Source of the DNA: Brevibacillus_D fluminis_A
GTDB lineage: Bacteria > Bacillota > Bacilli > Brevibacillales > Brevibacillaceae
Reading direction: 5' to 3'
Length of the DNA stretch: 64,000 nucleotides
Assembly (NCBI RefSeq): GCF_052072235.1
Contig: NZ_CM125436.1
Coordinates: 4,334,001 to 4,398,000 of the forward strand
Positions 7,887 through 14,473 of the stretch are shown one piece after another (within the stretch, counting starts at the first letter, position 1; the number at the start of each line of letters is the position of its first letter). The position numbers were made by a program, and so were the translations under genes. The notes below the pieces were generated by a model. That model did not search any database. It was not told the DNA's origin and saw only the letters and a list, made by a program, of their open reading frames with translations.

Positions 7887-9380
7887 TTATCCCTCTAGTG
7901 GAATCAGAACCTCGATGCGCGTACCTCCCTGCACATCGCTATGAATCGAGAGCGTACCGTTCAGGAGCGCCGCGCGTTCTCTCATACTGAACAGACCAAT
8001 GCCTTTGTTCGGACGGCGCAACACCTCCTCAAGCAGAAAGCCGTTGCCAAAATCCTGGATGGTCATGCTGACGCACCGCTCTGCTTGCTCAATCGTCACC
8101 TTCGCTTTCGGCGTTTGCGCGTATTTCGCAGCGTTCGTCAATCCCTCCTGGCAAATTCGGTACAGCGCCGTCTCCACTTCAGCAGGGTAACGACCGGTCA
8201 CGCCGAGTACCTCCAGCTGCGTCTCGATCCCGTATGTATCCTGGTACTGTTCCGCATAAGCACGCAAAGCCGGAATCAAACCGAGATCATCCAATACGCT
8301 TGGACGCAAACGGCTGGCCATGCGGCGTACCTCTTCAAGCGCGCTGTCGGCAAGCGACTGAATGGGTTCCAGCTCAACCCGCAGCGAGTCGCTTCGTTTT
8401 TGCGCCATGCCTAACGAAAAAATAATACTGTACAACGACTGCCCAATTCCGTCATGCAATTCCCGGGAAACCCGCTTGCGCTCTTCCTCCTGCGCCTCGA
8501 TGACCAGCGTGGTCATTTTCTTCTCGTTTTCTTCCAGTTGACCGACGGCAACCTGCAATTTGGACTCGGCCAGCTCCTTTTCTTCAATAACCTCCTGGTA
8601 CTGCGGAAAAAATATTCCTTTCATCAAAAAGAAATAGCCTGTTGCTTTGCAGATGTGACCCAGTACATTTTCCAGATCATAAACCGTTTTGTAGAGTGTG
8701 AACGCAAGCTCCCCCAGCAAGATAAAAACAGTCCCCGTCACCAGACTCAGCATGTTGACGTCTTTTTGCTTGCGGTAGATATTCAGCATGACCAGCATGT
8801 TGAGCAAATGGACGAAGGAGATCACATACTCTGCTCCGAGCTTAAGCGACGTAACCCCGATGCCCTCTTTCAGCAGAACCGGCAGCTGGCTTGGATAGAT
8901 CGTAATGAAAGAAATGACGACAAACAAATACAGCAGTGCAACCGCAAACAGCAGCGGCTTGCTGGTGTTTTTGCTCCGCAACAGCTCCCCGCGTATCAAT
9001 ATGCTGCCTAACCCGACGCTCTCCGTAACCCGCGCCATAATCCACAGCCAGGTTGCGCGCGATACAGAGTGTCCGTCAGCAAGAAAGGGCATTCCCTTAT
9101 ACAATAGCGTATGGGCGAGATCCAGGCTTCCGACACAAAAAAACAAAATGCCAAACAGGAGCGGCCTATGTTTGGATTGCGTAAAGGTGTACCACGATTG
9201 AAGAAAAATCGAGTAGGACACAAAAATGCTAAACAACTCAAGCAACGTATGAATAAGCAAAAACTTTTGGTGATCCTCGGAAAACGGTTCTGTTCCGTTC
9301 CACAGACGAATCATGGAGAAAAGCAACAGGGAACCAACAATGTAAAGCGTAGTTTTTTGCTCGTCACGGGTCAGTTTCAT
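7887..9380 (-). CDS. MASE3-domain sensor histidine kinase (NarL/DegS type)
   Basis: 497 residues. The N-terminal half (about 10-255) is a multi-helix membrane sensor of the MASE3 type (motifs VGSLDLAHTLLYKGMPF and ARVTESVGLG). A short coiled linker leads to HisKA_3 with His309 in RELHDGIGQ, and an HATPase domain with the N-box Asn416 in YRICQEGLTNAAKYA and the G-box DFGNGF near 443-448. All catalytic motifs are intact, so it should autophosphorylate and pass phosphate to the regulator encoded next. The signal perceived by MASE3 domains is not established. Its catalytic part is the closest visible relative of the pseudo-kinase at 6383-7018. Confidence 0.9.
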   Translation of the reverse strand: MKLTRDEQKTTLYIVGSLLLFSMIRLWNGTEPFSEDHQKFLLIHTLLELFSIFVSYSIFLQSWYTFTQSKHRPLLFGILFFCVGSLDLAHTLLYKGMPFLADGHSVSRATWLWIMARVTESVGLGSILIRGELLRSKNTSKPLLFAVALLYLFVVISFITIYPSQLPVLLKEGIGVTSLKLGAEYVISFVHLLNMLVMLNIYRKQKDVNMLSLVTGTVFILLGELAFTLYKTVYDLENVLGHICKATGYFFLMKGIFFPQYQEVIEEKELAESKLQVAVGQLEENEKKMTTLVIEAQEEERKRVSRELHDGIGQSLYSIIFSLGMAQKRSDSLRVELEPIQSLADSALEEVRRMASRLRPSVLDDLGLIPALRAYAEQYQDTYGIETQLEVLGVTGRYPAEVETALYRICQEGLTNAAKYAQTPKAKVTIEQAERCVSMTIQDFGNGFLLEEVLRRPNKGIGLFSMRERAALLNGTLSIHSDVQGGTRIEVLIPLEG

Positions 9381-9669
9381 CAGTGCTCGTCCTCAATTCA
9401 CGATGTCCTATTCTGAATATTTGTATATGCAAATGATTATATCAGTTTTTGGCATCATTTAGGGAAAAATGACGAAAGGGACAGAATTTTTCTATGGATG
9501 ATTGGAAGCGTTGCTCTATCAAGGCGGGGTTCGGTTGGAGGTTTCCTGGTCAAGTCGTGAAAAAAGCCTCTTTCGTTTGCTCAAAAACGTTGCAAGCAAT
9601 CTCGGCTCTTGACCCTGCCGACATGAAGTTTTTTGCCAATCAACACTACCTTTTCTCCTCGACACAAAA

Positions 9670-9699
9670 ACAAAAAAACCCTTGATCTCCCAAGAGTTT
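9670..9699 (-). terminator. Terminator of the tRNA-Thr gene
   Basis: On the minus strand AAACTCTTG pairs with CAAGGGTTT (9 bp, one G-U) and is followed by a seven-T run, immediately after the 3' end of the tRNA gene. Confidence 0.85.
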
Positions 9700-9707
9700 T
9701 TCCCAGA

Positions 9708-9778
9708 TGCCCCCACGCGGAATCGAACCACGAACTGATCATTACGAGTGATCTGTTATACCATTTAACTATGAGGGC
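9708..9778 (-). tRNA. tRNA-Thr (anticodon CGT)
   Basis: 71 bases with a full cloverleaf: acceptor stem GCCCTCA/TGGGGGC, D-stem GTTA/TAAC, anticodon stem GATCA/TGATC with loop CTCGTAA, variable loop AGTT, T-stem CGTGG/CCGCG with loop TTCGATT, and discriminator A. U33 and A37 flank anticodon CGT, which reads ACG (threonine). CCA is not encoded (the next bases are TCT). It stands alone between its terminator and a gene-free stretch. Confidence 0.9.
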
Positions 9779-10152
9779 GCGTTATGTTTCATGAATTTGC
9801 ACTATTAATTTACAATATTTCCTCACCAATTTCAAGACCAATTTTCACTCCCAGCCTGCGAATCCCTCGCTTTTTTCATCCCCCAAAAAATCTCCACAGC
9901 ACCATGTAACGTCATTCCCCTTTCCTCCGTCTTACTTGTGCAATCAGCTGCAAAACCTTGTGACTGCCGTGCGCAGACAGCCTTGACGTCAGGCTGACCG
10001 GGGAGTATCGCAGCACATTCGCGAAAAACGTATCGGACGCTTTGGCGCAACATTCGCTACCGTCCGTTTCTTTCAATGATTCCATCAGATTTCTACAATG
10101 CTTTGCTACAATAACCATCAAACCCATTTGTTTCTGAAAGGGAAGATCCACG
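9779..10152. other. Gene-poor stretch upstream of the deacetylase gene
   Basis: No gene is supported here. A minus-strand frame at 9912-10118 could encode 68 residues, but it lacks a ribosome site and any recognised motif. The end of the stretch holds two TACAAT hexamers near 10096-10114 that could serve as -10 elements for the deacetylase gene. Confidence 0.4.
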
Positions 10153-10992
10153 ATGCGCAAAATGACGACTCTGCTTCTCACATTCTTGTTCCCGATGATG
10201 CTCGGCTTCAGCCACGCGCCAACCGGAAGCAAGCATCCGACCACCGTCCCGGTGCAGATGCAGGTAAAGCATAATCAGCAAGAGTCCATTCCTGTGCTTA
10301 TGTACCATTGCATCTCCAAAGGAAACAACTATTTGTACGTGCCGCCTGAGCAATTCGAGCATCAGCTGGTTTCGCTGCAGAAGGACGGGTACACGACCAT
10401 TACGGCAAGCGAGCTGTTGTCTTTCTGGGAGCGCGGAACCGTGCTTCCCAAGAAGCCGGTGCTGATCACGCTTGATGACGGCTATGAAGACAATTACACC
10501 AATGCCTTTCCGATCCTGAAAAAACACCGTGCGAAAGCGACCATTTTCGTGGTGACCGGTGCGGTTGGCCGGCCAAATTACATGAGCTGGCAGCAGCTTG
10601 AGGAAATGAATAAAAGCGGTCTCGTCGATCTGGAATCGCACACCGTGCACCACCGCAACACGCGGAAAATCACGGACGAGGAATTCCGCACCGAGCTGAT
10701 TGACTCCAAGCAGGCGCTGGAGAGCCACTTGAACAAAAAAATCGTTATTTTTGCATTCCCTTTTGGCGAGTCCAAACCAAGCTCAGCGGCGATCCTGCAA
10801 GAGAGCGGCTACCGGATCGCGTTCTCCACAAGTAAAGGACTTGCGCATTACCCCGATGGAAAGTACCGGTTGAAACGGCTTGAGATGTTCGCCCAGGATT
10901 CCCCGCCCGCCATTATTGCGGAAGCATCCAAACCCAAAAAGAAGCCGCTTTTGCCCGACCCGTTTTCCATCCTCGCGTCCATCAAGCTGTAG
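10153..10992 (+). CDS. Secreted polysaccharide deacetylase (NodB domain)
   Basis: 279 residues with an N-terminal signal peptide (MRKMTTLLLTFLFPMMLGFS then HAP). The NodB homology domain shows PVLMYHCI, motif 1 TLDDGYEDNY (catalytic base and metal Asp), and motif 2 SHTVHH (metal-binding His pair). FAFPFGE probably corresponds to motif 3. Such enzymes remove N-acetyl groups from peptidoglycan or poly-N-acetylglucosamine outside the cell (PdaA/YadE/IcaB relatives); which substrate applies here cannot be told. A Lys-rich tail (KPKKKPLLPDP) may help wall binding. GAAAGGGAAG precedes the ATG. It is a single-gene unit ended by the hairpin at 10991. Confidence 0.88.
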   Translation: MRKMTTLLLTFLFPMMLGFSHAPTGSKHPTTVPVQMQVKHNQQESIPVLMYHCISKGNNYLYVPPEQFEHQLVSLQKDGYTTITASELLSFWERGTVLPKKPVLITLDDGYEDNYTNAFPILKKHRAKATIFVVTGAVGRPNYMSWQQLEEMNKSGLVDLESHTVHHRNTRKITDEEFRTELIDSKQALESHLNKKIVIFAFPFGESKPSSAAILQESGYRIAFSTSKGLAHYPDGKYRLKRLEMFAQDSPPAIIAEASKPKKKPLLPDPFSILASIKL

Positions 10993-11016
10993 CCCGCCCC
11001 AATTCAGGCGGGCTTT
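10991..11016 (+). terminator. Terminator of the deacetylase gene
   Basis: AGCCCGCC pairs with GGCGGGCT (8 bp) followed by TTTT, overlapping the stop codon region. Confidence 0.8.
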
Positions 11017-11042
11017 TCGCATGTGAGCGGCCCATACTCCTT

Positions 11043-11468
11043 CTAATACTGGTTGAGATAGGCGCTGGCAATACCCATGAAATACTCCGACTCTCGCCGA
11101 ATATGATTCAAAACCGTAATGGCCGTCGGATTGCTTTTCAACGCCTGGCTTTGCGTTCCCAATTGGTTGAGCAGCTCAACGAATTGCTGGCTTTGCTCCA
11201 GGGCGTAGGCGACCAGCTGCTGTACCTGCGCGTTCATTTCGGGCGAAATCTGGTTGCCGGAACGGATGACATTCTCAATATAGCTGACAAATACGGCTTG
11301 CGTCCGGGACAGCGCTTGCTCCCAGCTGGCAAGGGCGTCCACGAACTGTGGCTCAAGGTTTGGCGTCAAGGCGCGGATCACTTCGGTATGTTCCGCCTCC
11401 TGGTGCTTCCAGAACTCGCCTTCATCCAAAATCCGCAGCGGCATTTTGTCTTGGTAATAAAACTGCAT
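11043..11468 (-). CDS. DUF2935-like four-helix protein
   Basis: 141 residues, all-helical, without signal or membrane segment. The N-terminal EGEFWKHQEAEHTEVI (His and Glu spaced as in DUF2935 helical bundles) and the C-terminal HIRRESEYFMGI resemble one DUF2935 repeat; typical family members in spore formers carry two. These proteins look like ferritin/hemerythrin-type bundles, but no role is established. The start at 11468 is taken because GGAGGGAACAGC precedes that ATG; the frame extends to 11525 without a ribosome site. Confidence 0.55.
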   Translation of the reverse strand: MQFYYQDKMPLRILDEGEFWKHQEAEHTEVIRALTPNLEPQFVDALASWEQALSRTQAVFVSYIENVIRSGNQISPEMNAQVQQLVAYALEQSQQFVELLNQLGTQSQALKSNPTAITVLNHIRRESEYFMGIASAYLNQY

Positions 11469-11560
11469 GCTGTTCCCTCCATCGGTTGATGCATCATCTC
11501 CAACAAGGTATACAGCCGCGCACAAATAGGTGCCTGCCTATTGCAGCGCCCGCTATACGC

Positions 11561-11586
11561 AAAAAACTCCGCCAACAGCGCGGAGT
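11561..11586 (-). terminator. Terminator of the HD-GYP gene
   Basis: ACTCCGC and GCGGAGT pair, followed by six Ts on the minus strand, just after the stop codon at 11595. Confidence 0.85.
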
Positions 11587-11594
11587 GATCGTGA

Positions 11595-12674
11595 TTAGCC
11601 AATCATTTTTTCAATATCCCAAATGCGATGGGAGCGGAGATCGTAAAAATCTTCGCCCTTGCGCACAAGCGGGCGCATCGGCTCATCTTTGAAAATAAAG
11701 ATGACTTCCACTTCATCCCCGGTATTGAGCAGCGCCTTGCTGCCTGCATACAGCGATACGATGTAATGGGCAAAGCGGGTGACAATGTCGGCGTTGAGAA
11801 GACCGTCACAGGCGGCGCGCCAAAGCAGCTGGGCGGCAACGAACGGAGACGTCCGCTCTTTATAGACACGATCTGAACAGATGGCATCAAAGGTGTCCGC
11901 GACCGCAATAATTTGGCAAAGCAGCGGAATGTCGCTTTCCGTGAGTCCGAGCGGGTAGCCGGTGCCATTCAGTCGTTCATGATGCAACAGCGCGCATTGG
12001 GCAATCGCCTCGGTCGCGCCTTCCATCCGATGGATGAGTTCGTAGCCGAAAACCGTATGGAATTTCATTTGCTCATACTCGTCCTCTGTCAGCCTGCCGG
12101 GTTTCAGCAAGATGTCCGCAGGAATCAGCACCTTGCCGACATCATGAAGGAACCCTGCTTGTCCGACCAGGCTGATCTCTTCATCTGGCAGGCAGAGGAG
12201 CTTGGCGATCAGCGCCGAAAGCATGCCGACGTTGAGCGAATGACGGTACGTGTAGTTTTCGGAGCCCTCCAATGCATACAGAAAACGGAAGATGCCCGTC
12301 TCCTGCAAAACTTCCTTCACCACCGGAATCACAGCATCCGTAAATTCTTCCAACGAAGGGATTGAATCTTCTGTCACTTTGTCAAATAATGCTTTTGTCC
12401 GGGCCATCGCGCTCACGTAATGGGCCATCGATTCCCGTTCCATGGCGAACCGCTCCATCTGCTCGGCTACCGAATCCTTTGGCGGGAAGCTTGTCCGTAC
12501 ATCCTCAAACGCATCACAAACGCGAATGGCACCGATTCGGTGTTTGACGAGCGAATCGAGCTGGTCGGGTGTGAGACACGTTCCTTTGGCAAGCAAAAAC
12601 GTGCCGTTACCCGTATAGACGTCTTCTTCCAGGGTGCGCCCTGCTAACGAAAAATCGGTAGGAAGCAGCGCCAT
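11595..12674 (-). CDS. HD-GYP domain c-di-GMP phosphodiesterase
   Basis: 359 residues, soluble. The N-terminal part (about 1-125) is a helical/beta accessory region as in many Bacillota HD-GYP proteins (AGRTLEEDVYTGNGTFLL). The HD-GYP domain (about 130-330) has YRHSLNVGMLS, HDVGK at 177-181, KFHTVFGYELI and HHERLNGTGYP at 231-241, so the metal-binding His/Asp set and GYP motif are intact. It should hydrolyse c-di-GMP to pGpG or GMP. It stands alone between two terminators. With the EAL protein at 3196-4566 the window encodes two c-di-GMP-degrading enzymes and no obvious intact cyclase. Confidence 0.92.
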   Translation of the reverse strand: MALLPTDFSLAGRTLEEDVYTGNGTFLLAKGTCLTPDQLDSLVKHRIGAIRVCDAFEDVRTSFPPKDSVAEQMERFAMERESMAHYVSAMARTKALFDKVTEDSIPSLEEFTDAVIPVVKEVLQETGIFRFLYALEGSENYTYRHSLNVGMLSALIAKLLCLPDEEISLVGQAGFLHDVGKVLIPADILLKPGRLTEDEYEQMKFHTVFGYELIHRMEGATEAIAQCALLHHERLNGTGYPLGLTESDIPLLCQIIAVADTFDAICSDRVYKERTSPFVAAQLLWRAACDGLLNADIVTRFAHYIVSLYAGSKALLNTGDEVEVIFIFKDEPMRPLVRKGEDFYDLRSHRIWDIEKMIG

Positions 12675-12774
12675 CTGACAAGCCCCCTCTGTCCACTTTT
12701 TTCCATTATATCTTTATTTTCTATTATTCGACAATTCAAAAACTTGACCTGCAATCGATTGGCCCACTAACGGT

Positions 12775-12815
12775 AAAAAGCTCTGGCACAGCCAATTTGG
12801 CGTACCAGAGCCCTT
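12775..12815 (-). terminator. Terminator of the lipoyl-like small protein gene
   Basis: GCTCTGG pairs with CCAGAGC (with an inner GCCAA/TTGGC stem), followed by five Ts on the minus strand. Confidence 0.8.
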
Positions 12816-12846
12816 TATTCGATTCTCTCTCAGCCAACCTGTCCGT

Positions 12847-13104
12847 TTAATCGCTGCCTGCGCATACGTGTGACAGCTTCTCTTCAATCCGAATCAGAAC
12901 CGTTTCAGGAGTCACCGTTTGTCCCAGCACCGCTTTCATTGATTTTACATAACCGCTGAACTGGCTTGTGATTTCCACTAGCATGCCGTCTGATGTCCGT
13001 ACCAAGCAGAATGGCTCCTGCTCATAGATGTAGCTGGCTTCTTTCTTCAAGATTTTCTCAATTTTGCCGGTGCAAGAACTGAGCACTTCAAAGTTGATCA
13101 GCAT
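12847..13104 (-). CDS. Small biotinyl/lipoyl-like hammerhead protein
   Basis: 85 residues. The second half, FSGYVKSMKAVLGQTVTPET followed by VLIRIEE, has the Gly-x-Val ... Gly-x-x-Val ... Leu-x-x-Ile rhythm of biotinyl/lipoyl-type barrel domains, and the first half (TGKIEKILKKEASYIYEQEP) could be the matching half-barrel. No canonical AMKM or DKA modification motif is seen, so modification is doubtful. The function is unknown. The ATG at 13104 follows GGGAGGAAACC; an upstream ATG at 13122 has no ribosome site. It lies 69 bases downstream of the DUF3055 gene and may share its transcript. Confidence 0.6.
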   Translation of the reverse strand: MLINFEVLSSCTGKIEKILKKEASYIYEQEPFCLVRTSDGMLVEITSQFSGYVKSMKAVLGQTVTPETVLIRIEEKLSHVCAGSD

Positions 13105-13173
13105 GGTTTCCTCCCGATACATACTTGTTTTCGTGTAATCCCGTGACAGGCCGACAAAGATGAAAGGCTATTC

Positions 13174-13467
13174 CTAATATTGCGTCAAAAGGGAATCGAT
13201 TGGGCTTAAGCTGTTTTTGAAAAACTCCTTCACCACTTCAATGTCTTCCTCATCGATTTCCAGCTTTTTGATCCAGTAATCGCTGCGGTACACGTCATCT
13301 GCAGCCATCAGCGCCGCCTTCAAGCTTTGCAAGGAAACTACCATGCTTTTGCCGTTGAATTGCTGCGTATGAAACAGTCCAAAGTCGTAGCGGTTTTTCT
13401 TGGTGACGAATGTTACATAACGGGTAAGCGGCTTTTCCGTTTCATCGTACAGGTATTCAAAGTTCAT
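13174..13467 (-). CDS. DUF3055 (SAV0927) family protein
   Basis: 97 residues. The start FEYLYDETEKPLTRYVTFVT and the following RYDFGLFHTQQFNGKSMVV, SLQSLKAALMAADD match the DUF3055 family of Bacillota (Y-D-x-T-E, R-x-V-x-F, D-F-G-x-x-x-T-x-x-F-x-G-K). No function is established for it. A GGGGG ribosome site precedes the ATG. It is followed by the small lipoyl-like gene. Confidence 0.8.
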   Translation of the reverse strand: MNFEYLYDETEKPLTRYVTFVTKKNRYDFGLFHTQQFNGKSMVVSLQSLKAALMAADDVYRSDYWIKKLEIDEEDIEVVKEFFKNSLSPIDSLLTQY

Positions 13468-13594
13468 GTGTAGGTACCCCCTTGCTTTTACTCCATTTTT
13501 ATATGCAGGATTGATGCCAACTAGAAGAGTTCTTTTTTTTCAAGCAAAATCAGTACGAAAAGAGCAGAAATCAATGCAAAATTGCATAATTATC

Positions 13595-13738
13595 GTAAAA
13601 TTGAATAATCAGCTGCAAAAACGGTTTGCGATGCCATGGAATTCTTACAAGAATTTTGGCTATTTTTGCGCATCTATGCAGTTTTACAACGATTGCGACC
13701 CCAACGCCTGTTTCCCGGCTTTGATTATTCAATTCTAC
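13595..13738. repeat. Imperfect long-range inverted repeat in an AT-rich intergenic region
   Basis: The arms 13595-13611 (GTAAAATTGAATAATCA) and 13722-13738 (reverse complement GTAGAATTGAATAATCA) match at 16 of 17 positions, 110 bases apart. Inside is a smaller palindrome, AATTCTTacAAGAATT. The stretch from 13468 to 13808 has no supported gene. It may be a structured RNA, a paired operator or a relic element. Confidence 0.5.
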
Positions 13739-13809
13739 ATATTGGTAATTATTCCCTTCCACATTACAAATTCTTTACATTGGGTCAACATCGTTCACGC
13801 GCGTACATG

Positions 13810-13835
13810 AAAAAACCCGGCTGTCGCCAGGTTTT
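13810..13835 (-). terminator. Terminator of the 7TM-DISM two-component pair
   Basis: AAACCTGGC pairs with GCCGGGTTT, with a following T-run on the minus strand; the stem begins at the stop codon of the regulator gene. Confidence 0.8.
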
Positions 13836-14473
13836 CAGAGGATGCCAAGCTCGCGCGCTTTGGCCATGGCTTGCGTCCGGTTTTTTACGTCCAGCTTGCC
13901 GAATATTTGATTGTTGTAGCCTTTGACCGTGCCGGGAGAAAGGTAGAGCGTTTGCGCGATCTCCTGATTGGTGAAGCCTTTGTCGATCAACTGCAAAATC
14001 TCCAGCTCCCGCTGCGTCAGCCCCACATGCTCATACCCCGCCTTTTGCCGCAAGCCCTCCTGCCCTTCCGTCTCCTCCTGCATCCGGCTCCCCAGCCGCT
14101 GAAGCATCGTCTGGCGCCGCAGCAGTGCATGCACCCGTGCGATCAGGATGCCGGGATCGAACGGCTTGATCATGTAATCATCCCCGCCTGTATTCAAGCC
14201 CGTGATGATATCCTCGCTCTCCATTTTGCAGGTGAGGAACAGGATCGGCACATCTGCCATCCGCTTGATGCTCCGGCATAGCGAAATCCCGTCAGAATCG
14301 GGCAGGAGAATATCCAAAATCACAAGGTCCGGCTCCTCTTCCGCAAACAGCTGCAGCGCCTGTTTGCCCAGCTCCGCTTCCACGACCTGAAAGCGGCTGT
14401 TTTCCAAATACAGGCGAACCAGCTCGCGGATTTCCGTCTCGTCTTCCACGACTAAAATTTTTCCTTCTCCCAC
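13835..14473 (-). CDS. Response regulator, receiver plus LuxR-type HTH
   Basis: 212 residues. The receiver resembles OmpR/PhoB-type receivers (ILVVEDETEIRELV, phospho-accepting Asp in LVILDILLPDSDG, Lys in DDYMIKPFDP) but is joined to a LuxR/GerE helix-turn-helix (LTQRELEILQLIDKGFTNQEIA, YLSPGTVKGYNNQIFGKL). It begins with GTG directly after the TAG of the kinase gene (14474-14476), so the two are translationally coupled and form one signalling pair. Its targets are unknown. The mixed receiver/output pairing is common among 7TM-DISM partners in Paenibacillaceae. Confidence 0.9.
   Translation of the reverse strand: MGEGKILVVEDETEIRELVRLYLENSRFQVVEAELGKQALQLFAEEEPDLVILDILLPDSDGISLCRSIKRMADVPILFLTCKMESEDIITGLNTGGDDYMIKPFDPGILIARVHALLRRQTMLQRLGSRMQEETEGQEGLRQKAGYEHVGLTQRELEILQLIDKGFTNQEIAQTLYLSPGTVKGYNNQIFGKLDVKNRTQAMAKARELGIL

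Noticed and set aside
9912..10118. Possible 68-residue minus-strand protein upstream of the deacetylase gene
   Set aside because: No ribosome site, no recognised motif and no supporting neighbour.
13571..13762. 63-codon minus-strand frame across the inverted repeat
   Set aside because: It has no ribosome site, and the inverted repeat rather than coding explains its composition.
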